Below, in pieces: positions 40,823 through 51,245 of a stretch of 64,000 nucleotides of DNA. The position numbers and the translations under genes are program-made. The notes beneath the pieces were generated by a model, which saw only the letters and a list, made by a program, of their open reading frames with translations, made no database searches and had not been told where the DNA came from. The first letter of the stretch is position 1. The number at the start of each line of letters is the position of its first letter. The DNA comes from Aquila chrysaetos chrysaetos (Eukaryota; Chordata; Aves; Accipitriformes; Accipitridae): positions 1,364,001 through 1,428,000 of the forward strand of contig NC_044004.1 of the NCBI RefSeq assembly GCF_900496995.4, in the 5' to 3' direction.

Positions 40823-40842
40823 GGAACGCCGGGAAATGTAGT
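40823..40842 (-). promoter_or_regulatory. ZNF143/SBS-type element upstream of EXOC6B
   Basis: The minus strand reads ACTACATTTCCC followed by GGCGTTCC, matching the ZNF143 (Staf)/THAP11 binding-site pattern ACTACAATTCCC with one change in the core. It lies about 150 bp upstream of the EXOC6B ATG inside the CpG island and is oriented with the gene, a typical promoter position. The motif is seen directly; use by EXOC6B is inferred. Confidence 0.7.
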
Positions 40843-41042
40843 GCGGGCGGGCGGGGGGCACCGCCGCGGCCTGCGCCGGCGCTGCGACACGCCCGGCAGC
40901 CGAGGGGCGGGGAGGGCCCGGCGGCGGGGAGCGGCCCCACTCCACCCCGGGGAGCGGCTCCGTCGTCGGCCCCGCCTGGCGGCCCCGCTGCCCGGAGGGG
41001 AGGGCGTCCGGCGTGGCAGCGGCCGTCGACCTCCCCCCATGA

Positions 41043-42109
41043 GGGGACGCGGCCCCGTGGCTTCGACAGCTCCCTGGCGGGGGGGCACAGCCCCGCGGCA
41101 GGGTCCCCGTGTCCTCCACCGTGAGGGGACACAGCGCCGTGGCAGTGACATCCACCGTGAGGGGACAGCCCCATGACAGTGACATCCACCATGAGGGGAC
41201 ACAGCCCCATGGCAGTGACATCCACCGTGAGGGGACAGCCCCATGGCACTGACATCCACCATGAGGGGACACAGCCCCGTGGCAGTGACATCCACCATGA
41301 GGGGACACAGCCCCATGGCAGTGACTCCATGTCCTCCCCTGTGAGGGGACACAGCCCCATGGCAGCGATATCCCCCTGTGAGGAGACACAGCCCCGTGGC
41401 AGTGACATCTGCCATGAGGGGACACAGCCCCATGGCAGTGACATCCACCATGAGGGGACACAGCCCCATGGCCGTGACACCCACCATCAGGGGACAGCCC
41501 CATGACACTGACATCCACCATGAGGGGACACAGCCCCATGGCAGTGACATCCACCGTGAGGGGACAGCCCCATGGCAGTGACATCCACCATGAGGGGACA
41601 CAGCCCCATGGCAGTGACTCCATGTCCTCCCCTGTGAGGGGACACAGCCCCATGGCAGCGATATCCCCCTGTGAGGAGACACAGCCCCGTGGCAGTGACA
41701 TCTGCCATGAGGGGACACAGCCCCATGGCAGTGACTCCATGTCCTCCCCTGTGAGGGGACACAGCCCCATGGCCGTGACACCCACCATCAGGGGACAGCC
41801 CCATGACACTGACATCCACCATGAGGGGACACAGCCCCATGGCAGTGACTCCATGTCCTCCCCTGTGAGGGGACACAGCCCCGTGGCAGTGACATCCACC
41901 ATGAGGGGACACAGCCCCGTGGCAGTGACTCCATGTCCTCCCCTGTGAGGAGACACAGCCCCGTGGCAGTGACATCCACCATGAGGGGACACAGCCCCGT
42001 GGCAGTGACTCCATGTCCTCCCCTGTGAGGAGACACAGCCCCGTGGCAGTGACATCCATCATGAAGAGACACAGCCCCGTGGCAGTGACACTCTTGTCAC
42101 CCGCCATGA
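41043..42109. repeat. 36-bp minisatellite upstream of EXOC6B (about 28 units)
   Basis: I can parse about 28 consecutive units, each beginning GGGGACACAGCCCC (or a close variant) and continuing ATGGCAGTGACATCCACCAT-like. The first two units are diverged. Unit lengths are 34, 36, 37, 44 or 45 bases: loss of an ACA/CA step gives the short form, and an insert with CTCCATGTCCTCCCCTGTGA gives the long form. Nearly every unit holds a GGGG-6nt-CCCC inverted repeat and most hold CCATGG. Because 36 is a multiple of three and stops are absent from the unit, several frames stay open on both strands; these long frames (up to 538 codons) are by-products of the array. The array sits 370 bp upstream of the EXOC6B ATG. 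Confidence 0.95.
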
Positions 42110-44489
42110 GGGGAGGTCCCAGCAGGAATGAACCTGTGTCACTGCCTCGAGCAGAGCCATCCCCCTACCCCACGAGGGATGAACCTCTGCTCCTCCTGCC
42201 CCATCCTCTCCCTCAGCCCCATAAACGATGTCACCCCCGCCCTGAAAAAGCGCCATTGACTGTGGTGCCAAAGAAAGCTCCCTGCTGACACCGAACCGCC
42301 TTTCAGCTTGATCCTAAAATGTCCCACCAGCTGCTGAGCTGCAGTGCGTGTCCTCCCCCCGAGCTGCGCAACCCGAGAGATGCCTTCGCCCAAGGACGCG
42401 GCAGAGCTTCCTCCAAAAAACACCGCCAGCCCCCAGGAACATCCTCTGATGTCAAGGTCTCCTCCAGGTTTAACGCTGCAGCTCTTGGTGCGGCTCCCTC
42501 CTTTGGAAGCAGCTGGTTATTATTGTTATTATTTTGCGTTGTGAAAACAACGCTGGAAGGGTCCCGTTCCCAGCCACGCGTTATCGGGTGCAGTGGAGCC
42601 CTCCTTGCACGGAGATCCCACGCTCTGCCAGAGGCACGGTGGGGATGAAAAGCAGGACCGAGACCAGGCTATGCATACCACCGAGGGTTTCTGCATTTGC
42701 TTTTGTCGTTTCATCTGCTGAGATATAAATAAACTGCACTAATTGTATGAGCACACCCTGGCTTCCCTCACCGCTGCTTGCTAAGGTCGAATGCTGCTGG
42801 TCTGAATATCCCTGTATCATCACTTAATTAAATGAGGAGGGGATAAAAGAACTTCTGGCAACACGATGCTCCATGACTGGAACAACGCAGGAGGGGTAAG
42901 GAGAGCCTGGCAAAAACTTCACTAGTTCACGTGAAGTTCACCAGCTCTTGCACACCATGCCTACAGTTGCCAAACACGGTGTCGTGCGAGACCAGATGGA
43001 TGTCGCTTTAGATGTGCTAACACCAGCGAGGAAATCTGTCCTCCGACAGCAGTCACCATGGAGATCTGGTAGAAGCTTTCCGAGGACCAAGAAGCAGAGA
43101 GACACGTCAGCGGTGCAAGAAAAGCGGATAAAAATAGCAGGGCGATTTCCGAGCCCAGCAGCCTGGCACTGCCTTCCCCAGGGCTGGGTCGGGAGCTGTA
43201 TCGGGGGGAAGCGCCGTGCATTTTGTGCCTGCCTCCCCCCGCTGCTCTGCCTCGGCCGGCGCTGCCGACGAGCCGGGGCATCCGCAGCAGAAGGCTGGTG
43301 CTTCCAGCACCACAGCTTACGGGGCAAAACACCGTGACGGCTGCTGCAAGGAGCAGATCATCTGTGATTTAAACGGCTTTGGACTTCAGACCGTCGAGAT
43401 GAGCTACCTGTGGCTACGGGAAATATATAATGTGATGCTCGGTGTGTGATACCTACCCAGGTCTGGTGCAAAACCTGTGGATACCACCGTCTACCGCTGT
43501 TAGCAGCTAAGAAGATTACTGTTTTCGTTCAAATTAGTAGGGGCTTGTGCTGTTGGGGACTGAGCCAATATTCCTAAAGTCAGTGGTAACTATTGCGTTG
43601 TCTTCACTGAGCTTTAGAAACAGGATTAAACACCAGTGGTCGAAGAGTGAGCAGCTGGCAACGATCCTTAGTGGTTTCAGTTACAGGATGAGAACTGCTA
43701 CCAGTGACACCAATACCAGGTTCAATCCTGAAGGCTCGGTTAGGCAACGGTATTATCACAAATAAGGCTCTCAGAAACAGGGTCTAGCTTCCTCTGCTGT
43801 GAGGACGGTGCTTCATCCACTAGATTACAATACAAGGGGGTTAAGCACGGAGGTGAGAACCTGGAAATCAAGTAGTCATCAAATTCTGATGTTGCCTTTA
43901 GTCTTACTTTGGTCTCACTCTCCTGCCCCAGCAGAAAGAATGAGGACCACTGTTTTCGACGCCGCAATGCAGTGCTTCAGCAAGAAGAGGAGCCCAGTGC
44001 CTGAGCATGGTGTGATTCAGCCAGCAAGACCACGTCCTGGAGAAAAGCAGTGCATTAACCTCCACAGAGCAACACGGGAAGATGCTACGAGGCACTGTAA
44101 CAGTCTGTCTAAAAATAAATGTTTGGTTTAGAATGGAATAAAAATAAATATTTTTAAAAAAAATGTCCACCAAAACTTCATATTTTTCTCACGAGGAGAA
44201 AAAGCACCAAAAACGTTTCCATAGATTCATAAATATTCACGTCAAATGGGGAGGGAGAGGGATATTGTTGTCTCATAGGAGGACCTTCTAAGGAGCACAA
44301 ATCATAGATTTTCCATGCATCAATTGGCTTCTAAAGCTATGGTGAAATCTGAGCATATTTTTAAGAGGAAAACTTAGTGCTCGTTTTGTTGCTACAGAAA
44401 ATCCCACCCGGCCTCCGACTTCAAGTTTCAACCGCAGATCTCTTTTTACCCTTGCCTGGCAGAGTCAAAAGTCTGCTGTTATCAAGTCT
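42110..44489. other. Intergenic sequence between EXOC6B and SPR
   Basis: No gene recognised. A small GC-rich patch at about 43130-43290 carries two overlapping 129-codon frames on opposite strands with no domain match. No clear transposon is visible. Confidence 0.5.
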
Positions 44490-45600
44490 TTAGTGTTCAC
44501 GTATGGTCCTGAGGTCTGTGATCAACCAACCTCCTCTTTGATCAGCTGAACAGATTGGGTTCTTGGAGCCTTTCAAGTCTAAGGCACATTTTCCAGTAAT
44601 TTACTCATTTATGCATTTTTTTCAAAAATCACCATATTTCAAGATTTTCCTTAGTCTGTAGGTGCCAGAAGTGGACAGAGCAGTGGCTCTAGTAACAAGC
44701 ACAAAGAGAATATGATCCATCTGCTCCTCCTCAGCATTGTGTTGGTACCATCAGCCAGTCCCGTTGGCCACAGGGTCACACCGAGGCTGATGTCCAGGTG
44801 ATTACCTACCATCACCTTCAATTCTTTTCAGGTCACTGCTGTCTGGGATAAAATTTTCCATTCTGTAAGAAAAGCTACATCCTTTGTCCCTGGACACATG
44901 GCATTTGGTCACCTTCACATGAATATTCATTTCCTGTGTCTGGCTTACCGAGCAGTCTGGGACTTGCCCTTATTATTTGCTGCCACACAAACTTTGTACC
45001 ATTTGAAAGCCTGTCCACAAGAAGTTTATTTTTTCTTACCAGTCACTGACATAAGCATGTGAATTTGTATTGTTCTCATTTATTAATCTAATCATCATGC
45101 AGTACCAACAAAAATGGATCAAAGACGTCTGTTACCAGCTCATAATCTCATTGAAAAATGGTATCGAGTTTGCCCGACAGATTCTATCTCCCTTAAAACC
45201 ATGCTGGCTGACGTTAACTCTTTCACGTTCCCTTAACTTCCTACTAATGAAGTTTCATATAATTGTTTTTTATGGGACTGACAACAGCCTGATGGAGCTT
45301 TAAAAACTCTCCCTTTTAATTACCGACCTCTCATCAGTGTTTTCCAGTCCTCCAGAACTTCCCTGGTGTTCCAAAACTTCCTAAAAAATCAATGTAACAG
45401 GTCAGAAGCCTTGAGCAGCCTTTTCATAGCCTCGTGTGCAGGTTACCTGGGGCTGCTTGTTCAACAGTCTGCCTCTGTCTGCAACTGCTTGGTCGCTCTG
45501 TCACGCTGAAATGAAAAGTCATCATCACTGTCTACAAATCACTCTGGCACCTGGGATCTTCCCAAATTCAGGACCAGTTGTAATTCTGCCAATTCACTAG
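44490..45600 (-). mobile_element. Ancient CR1/L3-like LINE fossil, reverse orientation
   Basis: The plus strand is co-linear over about 1.1 kb with the complement of old amniote CR1/L3 ORF2. Landmarks in order: a GGAGCCTTTCAAGTCTAAGGC block at 44567; GTGCCAGAAGTGGACA at 44663; TTGGCCACAGGGTCACAC at 44764; GTAAGAAAAGCTACATCC at 44865; AATCTCATTGAAAAATGG at 45143 with CAGATTCTATCTCCCTTAAAACCATGCTGGC following from 45179; and CCAGTCCTCCAGAACTTCCC at 45345. This spans the end of the RT domain and the C-terminal part. It is far more diverged than the avian CR1 copies in this window and cannot be active. The exact ends are uncertain. Confidence 0.72.
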
Positions 45601-48600
45601 AGCGATACCACCATCAGAATTTCCTTTTTTTTTTTTTTTAACCTTAACAATCTCTTTCTTATTGTGCTTTTTTGGGGTTTTCATTTTGTGCTGTTACTTT
45701 GCTGAACTGTTTCCAACATCTCCTGGCTTCTCTGCTTCCTTACCCGCTCCCCCCTCTCACTGCTGGCTTCTTCCCTTCCAGTTGCCTCCGTGCTCTTCTG
45801 ACCGCACCTATATTCAAATAACGACAGGCGGGCACCATGCCAAGCTACTCTTATATTTGGTCTCACCAGTGTCATTCAGGAAAACATTTCACAGCAAAAT
45901 GAGCAAACAGATCCAGGAATTAAAAGTAGAAAGAAAGGAAGAAACTAGGCCAGATGCTGTTGACCTGGAAGACCAGCCTCCTGCAGGGACCTGAGGGACT
46001 CGTCCCCCACGTCGTTAGACACTCAAACAATCTCAAGCAACCTCTCTGGGCAGGTCCCTTCTTCTGGGGTGTAGACTGGAGTCCTGGAGCCCCTGGAGTT
46101 GCTTCCACACTCTGTTCCTGCATCCCCAGCCTCCGCCTGCTGCCCACCTCTCCCTTCTGCCTTCACCAAACCCCTTTGGCCATAACCCCGCTCTCAGCCA
46201 GGCTGGGCATCCTCGGCGTTTGCTTTCTCCTACCCAACGGCTTGAAGCTGGACAAGGAAAGGCGCACAGTATTTCTACAGCAACAACAACGCCACGGGTG
46301 CTGACTAAGCACGCAAGTCAGCCGGTCCTGTTTACTCTGGGTGTGCAGCAGCCCGATTTCCTTCTTAAAGGCTGACCTTTAGCACCCTCCGCTTCAACCC
46401 CAGGGGAATAAATAAATCTCTGCTGCCCAGAGAGGTGCCTGCATTTCATGTATCACCCCTCCCTCAGCCACCTTCCGCATTTTTGCCACACGGTGCCAAC
46501 CGAAAGCACCCCCCGTGCGCCCGTGAAATGCAATCTTGCCCTTTCCAGGGGGGAGAGCTCGGGGCTTGGCTGCCTTTTTGCGGGGAGAAGGGGAAAGGGG
46601 TGCAGCTGGGATGGAGAGGCAGAGGAAGCGAGGAGCCACGGGGAGCCGGGCTGGCTGCTCCTGCTTGTATGGAGGGTGGGAGAAGGGCTGTCAGCAGCTG
46701 CCGCTTCTGAGAAGGGCCACAGCTCCCTCTGCACTGATTGCCACCATCCCACACACTTTGATGCCACCCACAGCAGCAGCAGCAGCCGGCCCAGCTTGCC
46801 AGAGACTCGGTACGGTGATTCCACCGTATCGTGCCGCTCTCGGGCAGGTGCCCTCGCCTAGACCTGGCTCTGCGTGGTTTATTGCCCCCGGGTGCATTCG
46901 CCTGCACGTATCAGTAACCGCAAAATAATCCCGTCTTCCACAACATATTTGTGGAGGGTAAGTCCTCGTTTTCCAGCCGCTAGGCTCTGTGCTTAAAATC
47001 CTGTTCTGCTTTACATTTCAGGACTGAAATAAATTTTTAAGCCTCTCTGATATTACCACACTGTTCCCCAAATCCCTGCTTGGGACGTACCTTGATGCTT
47101 CTAATCGTGACTCTTGTTTTCTCATGCATTTTATTATACCTTTTTTTCTGAATACAGGAAATTAATAGCTTGGACAGACTGACACAGTGGCAAGATGGAC
47201 TTCAGCCGTGGAGTTCTGGCTTTCAACCTTTTTGGAGGATTTTTCAAACCTGAGTTTCTGGTTTAATTAAATACAGGGACGGGGTTCTCTGGTGGCAATG
47301 CTGGGGTGAAGGTCTTTTGGCAAGCTGTACTGGGATTTCTAAAGTCCTGCCAAAACCCACATGGCATGGCATCTAGACAGGATTTGAAGACCAAAGAGAT
47401 GGATCCCCATGTGAGGTTCAGAGCCGCTCCTTAGCTCTGGACTGTTCAGCTGAACCTGGGAAGCCTGTGCTGGCAGGGAGCAGCGCAGTGAAAGGGCTGG
47501 TCTCCCTGCCTTTGTTTAGAAGCAGAAGGACAAACACATTCACCCTGAAGCTTGAGCGGTGCATGATATATTTCTATTCCACGTACGTCAGGAAGTGGTT
47601 AGCACCGTTGCAAGCGTCGAGTTCTGCTCTCTGCCGCAGCTTGGGGCTGCATGGCTCACCCGTGACAGCAGCAGAAGGGATCATCATTTATGAGTAGGAG
47701 GGAGACCCTACCTCCTAGCCTGTAACGAGGGGAGATTTCCTCTCTGCACGCTCCCCTTCTCATCACAGATAGCTGCAGGAGTGAGGTTCCTGCTGTGCCG
47801 CTCAGCCCGTCCTCATTATCCTTGCTGCCGTGAAACCCAGCCAGAGAGCAGCCCCGCTGTACGGAGCAAGAGATCTGCTGGCATCCAAGGCATCTTGTCC
47901 CTAGGAGGTCACACAATTAACTGCTGAACATGATGAGATCCCACAGTTGGGGTGGCCTTTGGGCTACTAAAACAACAAGCAGAGCTCAGGAGCGAAACCA
48001 CAGTCCTCCCTTCCAGCAGCCCATGGGTAGTCATGGCAATGATGACTACAGCCAGGGCCACCTTGTATGACTTCGAGCCCTGCCCTTCTTGGGTGGTCAT
48101 GCGGGGCAGAAATACCCAGGGTTCTTCCTGAAAGCTATTGTTAACCGCCCTTTGCAGAAGGAATTTAGCGCTTCCTCTCCAACACGCATGAGCCCTGGCA
48201 GTGGTACGGCAGCTGCTGCTCGGGAGTACCAGCTCCACGGCGTTCCCACCGCCCCTGCAGCTTGCACAGTGGGTTTTTCCCCCTGGAAGCCCTCCTGCCT
48301 TCCCCTGGATTTGTGGGAGCCTTGTTATACCCATCAGAAGCTGCTGAGAGCGCTGCAAACACACCGCCACAATAGCCCAGTGCCAACAGGATCCGTGCCA
48401 GAACAACAAAGCGGCTCCGGTGCCTTCTCCAGATAAATCCAATAGGAACAATCTCAAATGATGGATAATACGGGCAATTCCGATAATTTGCCAGTAGATA
48501 TTTAAAATCAGCACCGCCAGGAGAAATTTTACTCCCCTGCCACTTCTCTGCTGGCTTGCACCAGTGACTCTCCCTGCACTGCGCTGCCCAGGAGCGAAGC

Positions 48601-49808
48601 CCCCAGCCCCCTCGCTGTCCTCCCCGGGGTCCCCGGGCTCAGGGGTTGCCTGCAGCTCCCTCCAGATTTTAAATGCCGCTGACACCTAGTGCTGGTTCTC
48701 TCCACTACAGCCTGAGCTGCAAGGGAAGCCCTAACGCTGATGGATGAAGAGCCGGGAGTTTCGTGGTGTGCGTGATTTCGTGATGCTCGCTCTTCTGGAT
48801 CTAGCTTCATCTGCTGCTTGCTTTGTGAAGGCGAAGAGGTGCCTGCACGGTGTTGTCCCGGCACAGGAGAGTGCCACAGGGTCTGTCCACATCCACAATA
48901 CAGCTGTGCAGCAGGAGCAAATCTCTTTGGGACTAGGATGGTGCTGAGGGCCCAGTGTCCCCACTGTGCCCAGTGTGGGAGGGAAGTGGAGCATCGTCCA
49001 TCTTTTAAGAAAATGACCGTTGCTCTCACTGGTTCTGGTTCATCTTCTTGACCAACGTCCTGGAAAGAGTTCCAACCCTCCTGCTGCCAGAGCGTGGTCC
49101 TGGAATGCAGGCTGAGACCCCGGCTGAGCAGCTCCCGCTGCCCCAGGAGGGTCCGTGTCAGCTTGCTCGTCCTCCAACACCTACATGCTCACCCGGGGAT
49201 GAGGTGATGCTAATATTCCTCAGGCGAAAAATCCTCCCTGGACCAGCTCCACCAGTCGCATGTGGCTTCCCCCACGTTCACCCGACGGTGCTCAGGCAAA
49301 GCCTTTCACTAACTAGGGAAGGTGTCCCTGTAGTATAGTCACATCTGTAAAACAGGTCATCTTCAAGGGCTTTGCCAGCTCTATCACCTTCCCAGCCCAC
49401 CTTACATCACTTCTGAAAACCCAGTGATGAGCTTTCTACAATGTACAGACCTTCCCACTCTTCCTTATTCCATGCATTAGATGCTTTTATATTGTATTTC
49501 TTGATGTACTATTCAAATCCCCAGCCAACAGCAACCACTTATGTTTTAAAATGTGTTCTCTTGAGAATGCTCCAGAGCAGTCCAACCGAAATGCACTGGT
49601 TCCCAGTGATCACACCAAAATAGTATTCTGCTCCATGCTCTTTTCCAATATTAATTTAATTTTTGCAGCTGCCATTTCTGGTGTCCTCCTTCCATGGGGA
49701 AACTTTCTTTTTGTGAACTATCCCTGCAGTCCTACAGCTGGTTTTGGATGGTGGATGAGGAGAGGAACTAGTAAGTTGCAAAAAACCACAAATATAAAAA
49801 GACAGCCA

Positions 49809-49853
49809 AGAAAAAGAAAAAGACAAAGACAAGAAAAAGAAGAAAAAGAAAAA
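49809..49853. repeat. Polypurine tract (AAGAAAAAGA-like)
   Basis: About 45 bases consisting almost only of A and G, with a few C, in AAGAAAAAG-type steps. Confidence 0.8.
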
Positions 49854-50384
49854 TGCCAGGGCAGTATCTACATCCTCTACTGGATTTGGCCCTTAGTCCA
49901 GATCTCCTAATGCTAAGTTCCCTACCCGTACTGGAAACCAACCACATTTCTCCTGGAGGTGCTCTGGCAGCAGCACTTCCAGGGCGCTTGGAGGATGGAT
50001 AAGAAGAGCACCGGTACCTTCTTGTCTCTGAAGACATAAAACATGAAACCGCAGCAGGCCCTGAAATTGCTGAGCGATGCTTAGGACTGAGTATTCTCCA
50101 AGAGAAGTGAAATAGCCACTACTGTGTCAAGTTAAAATCAGCGGCAGAAGCAAGCTGCTGTCACAGGAACCAGAGAGCAGCTGGTGTAAGAACACAGAAA
50201 CACCAGGGAATTAAGTTTAACCTCTATAACTGCAGGCAGAGCTCCTAACATCACGCTGCCTGTCACCAAGCTGCTTACAGAGGGTCTCCACCATGCACCG
50301 TGCCCATCAGGTGACAGAGGAATACGTCTTGGATACAGTCTTAGCAATTTTTAGTCATAAATCAGATTTTGCTGACAGGTCAGA

Positions 50385-50472
50385 ATCTCCTTGTTTTCTT
50401 CTTGTTTTCTTCTTCTTGTTTTCTTCTTCTTCATGTTTTGTTCCTCTTCGTGTTTTCTTCTTCTCTTGTTTC
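50385..50472. repeat. Polypyrimidine tract (TTTTCTTCTT-like)
   Basis: About 88 bases rich in TTTTCTTCTTG steps on the plus strand, with G interruptions. It is roughly complementary to the purine tract 530 bp upstream. Confidence 0.8.
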
Positions 50473-50719
50473 CACCACAGCACCCCACAAGCCGCCCACC
50501 TGAGGTCAGGAGATGCCCTTTGCAGCATAAAGTGACATTCAGCAAATCCTCAGAATGACTGACTTATAAAGCAACCCAGGGAATGAAAAGAGACCTGATC
50601 TGAGGGGGATATTTCATAGGTCTCATGGGTTATGAAAATGTCTTTCACTATTATATCAACCAGTCTTTACAGTATGAAAGTGTATTAACTTTGTTAATAG
50701 ATATTTTAGTTCACATTAC

Positions 50720-51245
50720 ACACTGTAGTGTAATCAGGTAGTGGAATTTTACTGGAGACTTTGGTATTGTTCATGCTTACGCAAAACAAACTAAAGGACA
50801 GCCCGGCCCTGGAAATAAGGACTTTGCTTCTTGGAAGCTTAGAGCTCTCCATGAAGGCTAAAGGACACCCTGGGACAACGCCAGCATCCCAGCCCCGCTG
50901 ACACATCTCTGAAACCCTCCAGGATCATCTGGCATCCCAGGTCAGTAACTCCAGCAAGACTGACTCCAGGGACATCTGGATCAATAGACAAGCAGCAAGA
51001 ATGCTGCAAAAATAGAGTTAAGTTTTACTATGATTGATAAGCGGGGGGGGGGGTTAGTGATTAGTCAAATTGTGTTGTACCTGAATGCTTGAAGGGTCTA
51101 AGAACCCCATGTAAAACTACATTGGGGTGCTCTGATTTGGCTGGGACGCCTCATAACCTAGTATGAGTAAATATTTACTCTTGTAGTTTGTGTCCCAGCC
51201 TCTCTCCTTGGTCAGCCCGGGCCAGTTGTGAATTTTTGTAACACC
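50720..51245 (+). mobile_element. Putative solo LTR of an avian endogenous retrovirus (ERVL-like)
   Basis: No viral gene is present. The 3' part resembles avian LTR U3/R/U5 sequence: a TTAGTGATTAGTCAAATTGTG stretch near 51053, AAGAACCCCATGTAAAAC at 51100, GGCTGGGACGCCTC at 51139, an A/T-rich polyadenylation-like stretch at 51165-51180, and a U5-like end near 51242. An 11-G run sits at 51043-51053. The left boundary and a target-site duplication could not be fixed by eye, so the call rests on recalled family resemblance and the coordinates are approximate. Confidence 0.38.

Larger units (their letters stand above)
40120..41040. promoter_or_regulatory. EXOC6B: CpG island over the EXOC6B promoter and exon 1
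   Basis: The region is strongly GC-rich with dense CG dinucleotides, in sharp contrast to the AT-rich intron on its left. It contains EXOC6B coding exon 1, a ZNF143-type site and a YY1-type site. G runs (40458-40465) and C runs (about 40491-40500) lie just inside the intron. No TATA box is visible at a sensible distance, which fits a housekeeping CpG promoter. Its right border merges into the minisatellite. Confidence 0.8.
45601..50719. other. Intergenic sequence between EXOC6B and SPR
   Basis: No supported gene. A T run lies at 45625-45640. A 258-codon open frame on the minus strand at 47909-48685 is the longest outside the minisatellites in this interval; it is reported as a finding, not as a gene. 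A purine tract at 49809-49853 and a pyrimidine tract at 50385-50472 are listed separately. Confidence 0.5.

Noticed and set aside
40447..42107. Several very long open frames on both strands across the minisatellite
   Set aside because: They exist because the 36-bp unit lacks stop codons in several frames; both strands and several frames are open at once, which is the signature of a repeat and not of a gene.
41043..42109. Regularly spaced repeats resembling a CRISPR array
   Set aside because: The units are directly tandem without unique spacers, and the genome is a vertebrate. It is a minisatellite.
42948..43337. Overlapping 129-codon frames on opposite strands
   Set aside because: Mirror-image open frames in a GC-rich patch without any recognised domain; no splice or promoter context.
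46435..46928. Overlapping frames of 123-147 codons on both strands
   Set aside because: Several frames are open at once in GC-rich sequence; translations are low-complexity (Cys/Ser/Pro/Gly-rich) and unrecognised.
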